A stretch of 64,000 nucleotides of DNA from Nitrospira sp. (GTDB lineage: Bacteria; Nitrospirota; Nitrospiria; Nitrospirales; Nitrospiraceae): NCBI GenBank assembly GCA_029194665.1, contig JARFXO010000001.1, positions 906,484-970,483 on the forward strand, written 5' to 3'. The notes beneath the pieces are model-generated. The model was not told the DNA's origin, made no database searches, and saw nothing but the letters and a program-made list of their open reading frames with translations. Of this stretch, positions 34,899-44,284 are shown piece by piece (within the stretch, counting starts at the first letter, position 1; each line of letters starts with the position of its first letter). The position numbers were made by a program, and so were the translations under genes.

Positions 34899-36947
34899 AT
34901 GAATGGATGGACAAGGACCGAAGGGGCATCGGCTCCGCTCGGCGTGACGTGGCTCGAAGAGGAGCAGGCCTATAACTTTGCCTTATATGCCCGCCACGCG
35001 AGCACGGTGACCCTGCTTGTGTATGCGGAGAGCGATCTGACTGCGCCGGTGTTCGAGTCCTCCCTCAGCCATCTCAAGAACAAATCAGGACGCGTCTGGC
35101 ACTGCTGTGTCCCGGTGGCGGATCTCAAAAACGGCCGTTACTACGCTTATCGCGTCGACGGCCAAGGGGACGATTCGTTCGGACACCGCTTCGATCCTTC
35201 CAAGGTCCTGTTGGATCCATACGCGCGCGGCGTCTTCTTTCCACCCGCATTCAGCCGAGCCGCAGCCAATGGAAGCGCAGCCAACGATGGTCGGGCACCC
35301 CTCGGCCTTCTTCCGAAGAGAGGACAACCTTTCGATTGGGGGATCGATGTCAGACCAATTCATACATCGGACACGATCATTTATGAAGTGCATGTACGAG
35401 GATTCACGAGGAGTGCGAGATCAGGAGTGCGCGACGCCTTCCGCGGAACTTTCACGGGCCTGATCGAGAAGATCCCGTATCTCACAGACCTCGGCGTGAC
35501 AGTGGTCGAGCTGCTTCCGGTCTATCAGTACGATCCAGACGAAAGTAACTACTGGGGCTACATGCCGCTCGGCTTCTTCTCCCCGCATCAAGCGTACGCC
35601 GCGGAAGGGAGCGCGGAAGGGGCATTTGATGAGTTTCGTCATATGGTGAAGGCACTGCACGCGGCTGGTATCGAGGTCATTCTGGATGTGGTCTATAACC
35701 ATACGAGTGAAGCTGGTGCATCGGGACCTACGTATAGTTTTCGAGGAATCGATAATAGCACCTACTATGTATTGAGATCGGACGGCCGAACCTATCGCGA
35801 TGAGACCGGCACGGGTAATATGCTGCGGACCGCCCATCCCGCGGTGCGCAAGTTGATTCTCGACAGTATGCGGTTTTGGGCCAAAGAAATGCATATCGAC
35901 GGCTTCCGCTTCGACCTCGCTTCAATCCTCACCCGTAACAACGACGGCTCACTCAACCTGGAAGATCCTGCGGCAATCTCAGAGATTACTGCAGACCCGG
36001 ACTTTGAGCATATCCGCCTGATCGCCGAAGCTTGGGATATGAGCTCGTATCAACTTGGACGAAGCTTTCCCGGGATGAGCTGGTTGCAATGGAACGGGCA
36101 GTTCCGGGACGACATGCGCAGCTTCGTGAAAAGCGACTCAAGGACTGTGCCTGCTGTAATGCGACGTCTGTACGGCAGCGATGATCTGTTTCCCGACGAC
36201 CTGCTTGATGCCTACCATCCGTATCAAAGTATAAACTATGTCACCTCCCATGACGGATTCTGCCTTTACGACCTGGTCTCTTACAATCAGAAGCACAACG
36301 AGGCGAATGGGCATCAGAACCGCGATGGCACGGACAACAACGTGAGCTGGAATTGTGGATGGGAGGGAGATTTAGATGTTCCACCCGAAGTGATGGCGCT
36401 TCGCATGCGACAGATAAAAAACTTCTGTTGTCTACTCATGTTGGCAAACGGTACACCGATGTTTACGGCCGGGGACGAATTCATGCAGACCCAACAGGGT
36501 AACAACAACCCATATAATCAGGACAACCAGACAACCTGGTTAAACTGGGATTTGTTAGAGAAGCACCAGGATATGTTCCGTTTCTGGAAGAGGATGATCG
36601 CTTTTCGCAAGGCGCATCCTTCTTTGTCTCGGAGTCGATTTTGGCGAGACGATATCCGATGGTATGGAACCGGAACGACCCCAGATCTGTCGGAACACTC
36701 GCATAGTCTTGCGTGGTGTCTGCACGGCGCGTCTCAGGGAGATCGTGATATCTATTGTATGGCTAATGCCTATTGGGAGCCCCTCTCCTTTACCATTCAG
36801 GAAGGACAAAACGGTGACTGGAGACGCGCAATCGATACAAGCTTCGCCACTCCCAACGACATCATGGAGCCGAACACCGAGCCGCTGTTACCCACGCTCA
36901 GGTACACAGTGACGCCTCGGTCTATTGTTGTGCTCTTGCGCGTATGA
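34899..36947 (+). CDS. glgX: GlgX/isoamylase-type glycogen debranching enzyme
   Basis: 682 residues from ATG 34899, six bases after AGAGGGG; the ATG at 34893 sits on that site. N-terminal CBM48 (about 10-110, YAYRVDG...HRFDPSKVLLDPYA). GH13 barrel: DVVYNHTSE, nucleophile Asp339 in IDGFRFDLAS, acid/base Glu377 in LIAEAWD and Asp452 in VTSHDGF, all intact. AGDEFMQTQQGNNNPYNQDN is the GlgX/TreX-type segment. Hydrolyses alpha-1,6 branches of glycogen or limit dextrin. Last gene of the operon, 62 bases behind cupin 2. Confidence 0.88.
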   Translation: MNGWTRTEGASAPLGVTWLEEEQAYNFALYARHASTVTLLVYAESDLTAPVFESSLSHLKNKSGRVWHCCVPVADLKNGRYYAYRVDGQGDDSFGHRFDPSKVLLDPYARGVFFPPAFSRAAANGSAANDGRAPLGLLPKRGQPFDWGIDVRPIHTSDTIIYEVHVRGFTRSARSGVRDAFRGTFTGLIEKIPYLTDLGVTVVELLPVYQYDPDESNYWGYMPLGFFSPHQAYAAEGSAEGAFDEFRHMVKALHAAGIEVILDVVYNHTSEAGASGPTYSFRGIDNSTYYVLRSDGRTYRDETGTGNMLRTAHPAVRKLILDSMRFWAKEMHIDGFRFDLASILTRNNDGSLNLEDPAAISEITADPDFEHIRLIAEAWDMSSYQLGRSFPGMSWLQWNGQFRDDMRSFVKSDSRTVPAVMRRLYGSDDLFPDDLLDAYHPYQSINYVTSHDGFCLYDLVSYNQKHNEANGHQNRDGTDNNVSWNCGWEGDLDVPPEVMALRMRQIKNFCCLLMLANGTPMFTAGDEFMQTQQGNNNPYNQDNQTTWLNWDLLEKHQDMFRFWKRMIAFRKAHPSLSRSRFWRDDIRWYGTGTTPDLSEHSHSLAWCLHGASQGDRDIYCMANAYWEPLSFTIQEGQNGDWRRAIDTSFATPNDIMEPNTEPLLPTLRYTVTPRSIVVLLRV

Positions 36948-37470
36948 AAACCCATGTAGTTCAACGTTCCGAATGCCATATCGCGGTGTAACAGTTAGAT
37001 GAAGGCTACACCGTTCCTGTTCCAGAACTTTTTAGACGTTGGTCTCAAGGGTGTCACGGATCCAAATGCCATCAGAATGTACAAGATGCCTCCCGCCCTG
37101 TCTGGGTACATATCAACGTCTGCCGTTCAGAATAGGCCTGCATATTGCGGCAAACCGCCTTCGACATTAGGTATCGATCAAGAAATACGTCCCGTTCGAC
37201 AAGACGATCACTAAAGCCCGGAACCTACAAGGGAACAGCTTCACACAAGCCGCACATATTGACTCTCTTCAGGGTCATGCAAAACCCCCGTCATTGCATA
37301 ACCATTGAATCATCAACGGTTTATCAACTGAATAATTGAGTTTGGACCCTGGAGAGCAAGTGGCGGGCCCTTCTGAACGTGACAAGTGGATCAGCCGGCG
37401 ACACCTGGCCACCGAATGCTTGTGCCACTCGTCGTGGCTTCCCTTTTCTATTCACTCTCCCTTAAAGTAG
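36948..37470. other. Intergenic region, no supported gene
   Basis: About 520 AT-richer bases after the debranching gene. No convincing coding frame, terminator or repeat was seen; a 71-codon plus frame is not supported. Confidence 0.5.
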
Positions 37471-37479
37471 GTGCCCGAT

Positions 37480-38424
37480 ATGTTAACACCTACTACGACA
37501 CCGTCGTTGATTCTCGGGATCGATCGCGTTCTGATCCACACACAGGACGTAGAGCGGGTATTTGGGCGATTTCGTTACGAGTTCGGCCTACCGGTCGCGT
37601 GGCCGATCACCGACTGTGGCCTGCTCGTGTCGGGTGGCCTGCACGCGGGCAACATGAATATCGAAATTGGTCGGTTTACAGGATTTGGACTTCCCGGCAC
37701 CTGGTTCTATGGGCTTGGCCTTGCCCCGTCACAGCCGACATGGGAGACGGTGAACGGATTGGTGTCTCGAAAAGTGTTACACACGCCCCCTGTGACGCTG
37801 CACTACGAAGAGCCGGTCTCAACCAGGTCCACACTCACCTTTTTGGGCAACCTCCTCGATGGCCAGCCGAACACACCGCTTTGGCTCGGTCGGCCATGGG
37901 GCGGGAATACTCGGGTCTGTCGAGCGCTGGCGGCCCTGAGTACCTGGATGGTCGGCACAGCAGCCGGCTCCATGACGTTTTCCAAGCTCTTGGGCAGCTC
38001 CGTGGTTTTCATGTGCGAGAACCAAATCGATCGTCATCAAGAACGGTTCACGGAATTGAAGGCCAACTGGCGGAGAACGCGACAGAGCGGACCGTTTGGA
38101 ATCGCCGGGATCGCAGCAGTCGATATTGAATTGGCTGCCAACACTGCCTGCTGGAGGAGACTCCTGGATCGACCTGACTTGAATACAGGTTCGATCCATT
38201 CTTTCAGCATGGGACCGCAGCTTCGATTTCATCCCGGTGGGAGAAATCGATTGCTCGGCATCGAGTTTTCATGTACCGACCTCGAATCGACCGCGCAGAA
38301 GCTGATTGAAAAGCGATCGCTGGTTCCAACAGGTGGCCCGAAAATCATCCTCTCCCCAGACCGAATGGATGGTTTAGCCATTGGATTCAGCCAGTCCCCG
38401 ACTACGAGAGCAGAAAGGCCCTAA
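37480..38424 (+). CDS. VOC/glyoxalase-fold protein
   Basis: 314 residues from ATG 37480 (TAGGTG six bases before; the GTG at 37471 is in frame). Begins LGIDRVLIHTQDVERVFGRF, the VOC opening strand. A second repeat starts GIAAVDIELAANTACWRRLL, and the last part (LLGIEFSCTDLESTAQKL) closes the fold. Thus two or more beta-alpha-beta-beta-beta units, probably with metal ligands that I cannot fix. Substrate unknown. Not obviously part of the preceding operon (530-base gap). Confidence 0.6.
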   Translation: MLTPTTTPSLILGIDRVLIHTQDVERVFGRFRYEFGLPVAWPITDCGLLVSGGLHAGNMNIEIGRFTGFGLPGTWFYGLGLAPSQPTWETVNGLVSRKVLHTPPVTLHYEEPVSTRSTLTFLGNLLDGQPNTPLWLGRPWGGNTRVCRALAALSTWMVGTAAGSMTFSKLLGSSVVFMCENQIDRHQERFTELKANWRRTRQSGPFGIAGIAAVDIELAANTACWRRLLDRPDLNTGSIHSFSMGPQLRFHPGGRNRLLGIEFSCTDLESTAQKLIEKRSLVPTGGPKIILSPDRMDGLAIGFSQSPTTRAERP

Positions 38425-38518
38425 ACGGACGAGAGACGCTGCGGTTTGGTTTCAGGTTGCATGCTAAGACCCACTGCACGAACTGTTCGCGACTTGCGGA
38501 CAGGTCTGGTGATGGACG

Positions 38519-39034
38519 ATGTCTGTTTCGCTCAAAGCCATCTGCGCCGACATCACGACTCTGACGGTTGACGCTATCGTCAACGCGGCAAACGAGCCGC
38601 TGCGTCCTGGCGGCGGGGTGTGCGGAGCGATCCATCGTGTGGCGGGGCCAGAATTGACACAGGAATGTCGCCTGCTCGGTGGGTGTCAAACCGGCGATGC
38701 GAAACTGACGAAAGGCTATCGTTTACCTGCTCGGTACGTCATCCATGCCGTTGGACCGGTCTGGAAGGGAGGGAACGACCGCGAGTCGACGCAGCTCGCC
38801 TCCTGCTATCGCCGTTGTCTTGAGGTCGCAGCCGCACATGGGATTGAGACCGTTGCCTTTCCAAGCATCAGTACCGGTATTTACGGCTATCCGATCGACC
38901 TCGCCGCCAAAGTGGCGAGCGATTCTGTTCGTGCCGCTCTTCAGAAACTCGTCTCGATCCGAGAGGTGACATTTTGTTGCTTCTCTCCAAGTGACTTCGC
39001 AGTGTATCAACAGCTACTTGCCGAGGTCCGCTGA
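38519..39034 (+). CDS. Macro-domain protein (ADP-ribose/O-acetyl-ADP-ribose hydrolase type)
   Basis: 171 residues, a complete macro domain: CADITTLTVDAIVNAANEPL, GGGVCGAIHRVAG with the catalytic/ribose loop, YVIHAVGPVW and FPSISTGIYGYP (phosphate loop). This is the MacroD-type (YmdB) group that removes ADP-ribose from O-acetyl-ADP-ribose or proteins. Possible start ATG at 38519 with a GGTGATGG upstream. Confidence 0.88.
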   Translation: MSVSLKAICADITTLTVDAIVNAANEPLRPGGGVCGAIHRVAGPELTQECRLLGGCQTGDAKLTKGYRLPARYVIHAVGPVWKGGNDRESTQLASCYRRCLEVAAAHGIETVAFPSISTGIYGYPIDLAAKVASDSVRAALQKLVSIREVTFCCFSPSDFAVYQQLLAEVR

Positions 39035-39136
39035 TCTATTTGTTTGCCACTCTGTGCTCCCAGCTCCCGTGATGGCATCATCTTGGGTGTTCTCGCAAGG
39101 CTGGTAGTGCGCTCAGGCCTGCGCTACAATCGCATC

Positions 39137-39979
39137 GTGAAACACTCCATCAAGAACGCTGAGGATCTGCGATGGCTGATCGGCCATACGGGCGGTTTCC
39201 GTTCAGGTTATGTCACCGACGTGCAGATATCCAAACGCCGCCTGTTCGACGAAGGATCCGGACGTGAAGTGCCGGCCGGTACCACCGTCTCGGTGACCAT
39301 CCGGTACGAGATTCGCGGGATGGTTCGAGTAGCCAAACTCACCATGACCGGCGTGACGGATTTCTCGGTCTTCGAACAAGACGGTGCCGATTGTTCATCG
39401 CTCGGCGTCATCCAGACCGAACTCACTGCCGGGAAATTGCGCTTCTGGTTTGATCCTCAGGGAGAGCTCTATGCAGTGTGCGATGAGGCCGATCTGGAGG
39501 AGATCGCCACTCCGTTCGTGACGGTCCAGCAGGCAGCAGAACTGGCTCGATGGACCTTCCAGGGTCGGACTGCCAAAGGTCCCACGGTTCAGTGGCTATT
39601 AGACGAGTTGGATCAGGCCGGCCTGCCTTGCGCTTGGCGTGAAGCGAAACGGGCCGTCCGGCTTCATCCAGCGGTGCAGTGGGAGGGCGATCTGATCCCG
39701 GCAGGCGATCACACGGCCAATGGAGACAATATGGTGCATATCATGGCCTATGGCCAACTGGAGGGGCAGGGTTTCGGTTTGATGCTGCGGGTGCTGGGGA
39801 TTCAAGATCGCCAGATGAGCCGGATCCTCGAAGTCCTGGCCGATCAGATCACCCAACATTTTGCCGGTGACTGTCTCGTGGGCACCACGATCATTCCAGG
39901 CCGTGAATGGGAAGGTTGGTTGATTCGAGAGCACCGTGCACGACAAGACCGAGGAGAGGGAAGCGACGGGGGAAGCTGA
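39137..39979 (+). CDS. Conserved hypothetical protein
   Basis: 280 residues if started at GTG 39137 (KHSIKNAEDLRWLIG); an in-frame ATG at 39044 would add 31 residues, probably wrong. Folded-looking alpha/beta protein with GYVTDVQISKRRLFD and LTMTGVTDFSVFEQDGADCS segments; no family recognised. Its TGA abuts the TGA of the convergent methyltransferase gene, forming TGATCA. Confidence 0.55.
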   Translation: MKHSIKNAEDLRWLIGHTGGFRSGYVTDVQISKRRLFDEGSGREVPAGTTVSVTIRYEIRGMVRVAKLTMTGVTDFSVFEQDGADCSSLGVIQTELTAGKLRFWFDPQGELYAVCDEADLEEIATPFVTVQQAAELARWTFQGRTAKGPTVQWLLDELDQAGLPCAWREAKRAVRLHPAVQWEGDLIPAGDHTANGDNMVHIMAYGQLEGQGFGLMLRVLGIQDRQMSRILEVLADQITQHFAGDCLVGTTIIPGREWEGWLIREHRARQDRGEGSDGGS

Positions 39980-40717
39980 TCAGTGCGCGTGCTCGGCTGA
40001 ATAGTGCCCGTTGCCGTTTCCATTCGCAAAACCGGCTGTACCGTTGCCGTTCGCGTACCCCGCGACAGCATGAGCCGCGGCGGTTCCGTTGGTCTGCCTT
40101 TCCTTTCCGTTGACACATTCCACCAACGCCCACAGCCGTAAAGGGTTTACCCGCTGTTTTCGGGCGATCTCCAGAGATGTTCCCTCCAACACCGTATTCA
40201 ACGACAAGTCCGTTCGCCAACCGAGATGTTTGGTCAACGGAGAAATGACTTTTTCCACGGCGGCAATGACCTTGTTGCCGTTGCTGAAGTGGTTCAACAT
40301 GATGATGCGGCCGCCTGGGCGGCAGACTCGAATCATCTCATTGACGACTTTACGATAGTCAGGGACCGCCGTCACAACATAGGCTGCAACCACCGTATCG
40401 AAGCTGTCATCCTCGAACTCCATGGCTCCTGCGTCCATGCGATGAAGCTGGACGTGATCAAGCCCATGGGCCTCGGCCTTTTCCTTAGCTTTTGCCAGCA
40501 TCCCTTCGGACAGATCGATCCCCACAATCCGGCAATGCCGCGGGTACATCGGCAGGGCGAGGCCGGTCCCAACCCCCACCTCAAGAATCTGTTCGTTCGG
40601 CTGCACATTCATATTCCTGATAGCCGATTCACGCCCTTCGTGGAAAACCTTGCCAAAAACCTTGTCGTAGAACCCCGCATAGGTAGTGTACACACGCTCA
40701 ATCTTGTTGGGATCCAT
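39980..40717 (-). CDS. Class I SAM methyltransferase with Asn-Gly-rich tail
   Basis: 245 residues from ATG 40717, which follows GGAGGAG; the TTG at 40729 lies inside that site. SAM motifs: ILEVGVGTGLAL, IVGIDLSEGML, MDAGAMEFEDDSFD and RVCRPGGRIIML. Similar in organisation to PmtA/UbiE-type phospholipid or quinone methyltransferases. The last 30 residues are repetitive (GYANGNGTAGFANGNGNG). Substrate unknown; a phospholipid is plausible from the family. Confidence 0.75.
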   Translation of the reverse strand: MDPNKIERVYTTYAGFYDKVFGKVFHEGRESAIRNMNVQPNEQILEVGVGTGLALPMYPRHCRIVGIDLSEGMLAKAKEKAEAHGLDHVQLHRMDAGAMEFEDDSFDTVVAAYVVTAVPDYRKVVNEMIRVCRPGGRIIMLNHFSNGNKVIAAVEKVISPLTKHLGWRTDLSLNTVLEGTSLEIARKQRVNPLRLWALVECVNGKERQTNGTAAAHAVAGYANGNGTAGFANGNGNGHYSAEHAH

Positions 40718-40993
40718 GCTCTCCTCCAAATCTCACACGAACCGGCCTCTGCCTTCCTCCTAGAGGCGGCAGACGGCCATGGCGACGCGGGGATAAAATT
40801 GAGGCGGGAAATCCACGTAGTACAAGGCCCGCCCAGAACGTAGACGGGGTACTCTAGCCAATCTCAACTTCCTGAGTCAACAGATTCTTGGAGGGTTCGA
40901 GACGAAAATACCTCCCTGAAGCCACAGCGGCAGAACGGTGATTTCGTGTCTTCCCTCCTTGATTCATGCCTCGTTCCTATGTGATAGCTGTCT

Positions 40994-41653
40994 ATGATGC
41001 TGGCCGGCTTCTTCGCAGGAATCTTGCTTATCGGGCTGGTCGTCGGTGATTGGCTGTATTTTATTCGGCTGACCCCGGACGCCATCAGGTACGGTTACCC
41101 TGTCGCGAACAAACCGGATCAGTGGCCTGGAACCGGGCTCGCATCCCTCAGTGATCGGTTCACGCCCGAGGGCCTGCTGATGCTTCCGCATGGAGTGGCC
41201 TGGTTTTATCCACAGCTCTCTCAGATCGCGATCCGCCCGCAGTATCGATTGTTCTCCAGGCGGTTCCGGACCGCCTGGCCGGTGAAAGGGCTGATTCAGC
41301 TTATGCCGCATGACCAGTCGCTGAGCGCGCTGTGTGTGAAGCGTATGCCCTGGTCGTCGGCCCTCATGACGCTCCTGTGGTTTGCACTCGTTTTGATCGG
41401 GTCCCTGACATTCGCGGTGCAGTATGCCATGAATGGAGGATTCGCTTCACTTGGAGGAACCCTCACGGGCGTGGCGGTCATGGCCCTTGCCGCTCTGGTG
41501 CTGGCCTTCGGACTGGTCACGGTGGCGTTCGCGTATCGGCTCGAGGACAGCCGCCTCATGAAAGTCTATGACGAATTGCGTGAAGCACTCGAGAAGCCAC
41601 TTTCCGCCGGTACCGTGATCCAGTTCAACGCTTCAGGCAATGAACAAGCTTAA
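40994..41653 (+). CDS. Three-helix membrane protein, unknown function
   Basis: 219 residues (ATG 40994 or 40997). One N-terminal helix (LAGFFAGILLIGLVVGDWLYF), a soluble 80-residue segment, and two C-terminal helices (LMTLLWFALVLIGSLTFAV and LTGVAVMALAALVLAFGLVT), followed by a cytoplasmic helix. No family recognised. The end overlaps the convergent gene by 21 bases. Confidence 0.6.
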   Translation: MMLAGFFAGILLIGLVVGDWLYFIRLTPDAIRYGYPVANKPDQWPGTGLASLSDRFTPEGLLMLPHGVAWFYPQLSQIAIRPQYRLFSRRFRTAWPVKGLIQLMPHDQSLSALCVKRMPWSSALMTLLWFALVLIGSLTFAVQYAMNGGFASLGGTLTGVAVMALAALVLAFGLVTVAFAYRLEDSRLMKVYDELREALEKPLSAGTVIQFNASGNEQA

Positions 41654-41977
41654 GAAATGATCGTATTCGATGGGCAGATCCACCGCTGCTCGGTTGCGAG
41701 CCAAGGCGGCGATGATCCCACGATGTTTTTTGACGAGACCGGAGGTTTCGAAGGCGCGTCGGAATTGCTGCCATTGCACGGCGGGGTCGGACATAATCCG
41801 AGTCTGTTCTTCCACGGGTAGAGCATGTATCGTGGTCGTTAATACGCGAATGGCCTTCTCCACGCTTTCATACGGAGGAGCCAATTTCAATCCAGCATAA
41901 AATGTTTCGAGGTGATGGCGGAATTCGCCTTTGAGGGCTTGGAGATGATTAGACTGAGTTGGTGCGGCTTCCGGCAT
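41633..41977 (-). CDS. Small helical hypothetical protein
   Basis: 114 residues from ATG 41977 (MPEAAPTQSNHLQAL); the extension to 42079 overlaps the start region of the divergent lipoprotein gene and is less likely. All-helical composition (KGEFRHHLETFYAGLKL). Function unknown. Convergent overlap with the membrane-protein gene. Confidence 0.5.
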   Translation of the reverse strand: MPEAAPTQSNHLQALKGEFRHHLETFYAGLKLAPPYESVEKAIRVLTTTIHALPVEEQTRIMSDPAVQWQQFRRAFETSGLVKKHRGIIAALARNRAAVDLPIEYDHFLSLFIA

Positions 41978-42039
41978 GGCATTCCGCACGATGATACGGT
42001 ATGAAGAAAGAGTATGACAACTCTTCACGGGAGGGATGT

Positions 42040-42522
42040 ATGAATCGAGTCTTGAACAGCATGGTGATTCTGCTGGCACTGGTCTTGTTGGTCGGCTGCT
42101 CCTCCTATCGTCATCACGGTATGATGGGAGGTGCCAAGAGCGAGGCCTACTGGCAGAAGGGTCAGCAAGACATGGAGGGGTTGATCAATCGGACCGTCAA
42201 GGATCCCGACAAGGCGAAGCAGGTCAATGCGATCGTCGGCGAGATCGTGAACGAGCTCAAGGCAAGCCGTGAGCAGGAACGGGCCTATCACCGGGACCTC
42301 TATACCTTGAACGCCAGTTATACCGCCCCACCGGAAGAGTTTAGCAAGATCCTTGACGAGGCGAGCGCTCAACGGATGAAGACGTCGGCGAAGGTTCTGG
42401 ATCTGCGGTTCAAGATGAAAGACCTGATGACCGCCGACGAGTGGAAGGCGCTCTCGGACCGCATGCTGTCCTATAGCAGCCGTTACCGGCACGGAAGCGA
42501 GGGGGCGAAGACGGGATATTGA
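42040..42522 (+). CDS. Spy/CpxP-like helical lipoprotein
   Basis: 160 residues from ATG 42040 with GGGAGGG upstream. Lipobox LLVGCSS (Cys20), then a Tyr/His/Met-rich stretch and an all-helical domain (KQVNAIVGEIVNELKASREQ, DLRFKMKDLMTADEWKALSD). The size, helices and late LMTADEWKAL pattern recall Spy/CpxP periplasmic chaperone or metal-stress proteins, but I cannot confirm that family. Confidence 0.55.
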   Translation: MNRVLNSMVILLALVLLVGCSSYRHHGMMGGAKSEAYWQKGQQDMEGLINRTVKDPDKAKQVNAIVGEIVNELKASREQERAYHRDLYTLNASYTAPPEEFSKILDEASAQRMKTSAKVLDLRFKMKDLMTADEWKALSDRMLSYSSRYRHGSEGAKTGY

Positions 42523-42579
42523 GATCGGCAAGAGCCAGGCTGAGGTTAACGTGACATGCTGGTTCGTTCAACCGTGACC

Positions 42580-43626
42580 TCAACCTGAGCCTACTGAAGG
42601 CTGCACTGCTTTAAGCGGCACAGAAGTCCAAGTCGCGCCCGCGTCGGTGGAACGATAGAGCCCGCTACCATTGGTACCTGCGTAGAGCAACTGCGGATTC
42701 TTAGGATTCATGGCCAGGGCGCGAATATTGAGCGTTGCAAAACCATGGTTCACGGTCTGCCAGGTCTTCCCGCCATCCGAGCTTTTCGAGACCCCTTTCG
42801 GACCACCGACATAGAGCTGTGACGGCTCAGTGGGGTGAAGAAGAATACTGCTGATAAAGGGATCGGAGAGGGATTGTCCGATCCGTTCCCACGGCTCTCC
42901 ACTGTTCGTGGTGCGGAAGAGCCCTTTGGTTGTGCCCGCATAGACGATACCGGGATTCGTCCGATCGATTTCAATGGCATTGACACCCAGTGCCATGGAC
43001 GCCATCAGCTCGCTCTCCGGGATCAGCCCGTTATTGATCCTTTTCCACGACATCGCCCCATCGTCGGAACGATATATCCCGCCTGTCGTGCCACCGTACA
43101 GGATCGTGGGATCCTTGGGGTTGATGGCCATGGATGTCACGATGTGCACTTCCTTCATCCCGTTCATCCGTTCTTCCCATTCGCGGCCGCCGTCCTTTGT
43201 AAGAAAAGCACCCACCGTCGTCGCAATATAGATCTTCTCGCTCAATGCGGGATGAAACACGAACTGATTCACGAACGAGACATGTTCCTTCAATCCCACG
43301 TTATGCGGCAGCCAATGTTGCCCGCCGTCCGGGCTTTTGTAGACCGCATCCCCCATCGTGCCGGCATAGATCGTGGCCGGCAGGAGCGGATCGATCGCGA
43401 GAGTGGTGACCCGGCGTGCGCTGAAACTCGGAAATCGCTCCCAAGTCCCACCACCATCACGGGACTTGTAAACGGCATCATTCGTGGCCACGTAGAGGAT
43501 ATTCGCGTTCGTCGGATGGAGCGCGATCGAGACAATGGACTCGCTCTCCTTTTGGCAGCCAAGGCAAAGAAGGACAAAAGACAAGCAGACGAATCGAGCA
43601 ACGGAACAGACAGTTCGAGTCAACAT
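42580..43626 (-). CDS. BNR/sortilin-type beta-propeller lipoprotein
   Basis: 348 residues. Lipobox LLCLGC (Cys24). Then about seven blades with repeated S-x-DGG-x-W motifs (YKSRDGGGTW, YKSPDGGQHW, LTKDGGREW, YRSDDGAMSW, SKSSDGGKTW, YRSTDAGATW). Blade partners read ALHPTNANILYVAT, AINPKDPTILYGGT and similar. Outer-leaflet lipoprotein with a propeller exposed to the periplasm or surface; BNR repeats occur in sialidases and sortilin-like binding proteins. Catalysis is not implied. Confidence 0.8.
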   Translation of the reverse strand: MLTRTVCSVARFVCLSFVLLCLGCQKESESIVSIALHPTNANILYVATNDAVYKSRDGGGTWERFPSFSARRVTTLAIDPLLPATIYAGTMGDAVYKSPDGGQHWLPHNVGLKEHVSFVNQFVFHPALSEKIYIATTVGAFLTKDGGREWEERMNGMKEVHIVTSMAINPKDPTILYGGTTGGIYRSDDGAMSWKRINNGLIPESELMASMALGVNAIEIDRTNPGIVYAGTTKGLFRTTNSGEPWERIGQSLSDPFISSILLHPTEPSQLYVGGPKGVSKSSDGGKTWQTVNHGFATLNIRALAMNPKNPQLLYAGTNGSGLYRSTDAGATWTSVPLKAVQPSVGSG

Positions 43627-44284
43627 GGCGTGGTAGGGTGAAACTGGAGCACAGCGGTCGGACGGGAGTCAAGATGGAAACCGAGCCCCTATCTAACACG
43701 GGTGGATGAATCACCGGACCCGGCGAACAGGGATGCCATCACGTCCATAAGTCTGCCGTCCAGCGCGCGTCTTGAGCGGCACCAGGCAGCGCTTCTGCTG
43801 CACCGGCTGATTCGCAGCTGCGACCAGCCAACATGCCGAGTCGAAGGCAACAGACCTCTCCGCCGCGATATGATCGAACGCGGCGGCTCAAGGGAAGCTT
43901 GGTATGGCGGTTGGGCTCACCGCTTGGTCGGTCAACAGACTGTCTCAGGTCTGCCTCTCGTCCTCGGAGCTCCGCGCGTCCGTCTCGTCTGGAGACTCCG
44001 CAATTTCGCGACAAACTGTCATGAATGATGTAGGCTGCCAGGATGCGAAAGAAGCGATGTGTGTGATTCGACCAGGTCAGCACGATCGAACCCCCTCAGT
44101 GCAGTCAACAAGCGCTCCGTTCGCCCTGAGGCTCTCGAAGGGTGAACGGGAGGTATTTCCAGCCTACTAAACACCCAACAACGGCGTGAGTGGGATGAGC
44201 GTATTGCACTGATGTGCGCAAACAAGGCGCATGCCTAGGTTGGAATAGCTTCAGCTAAGTATTTATCGGCATGCAGGAAAATAA
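43627..44284. other. Intergenic region with a palindromic repeat
   Basis: About 660 bases without a supported gene; the frames present are Arg/Ser-rich and lack ribosome-binding sites. It contains CCGTTCGCCCT (44117-44127) and AGGGTGAACGG (44139-44149), an 11-base imperfect palindrome (one G-T pair). This short element is typical of many intergenic regions in high-GC bacteria. Confidence 0.5.
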
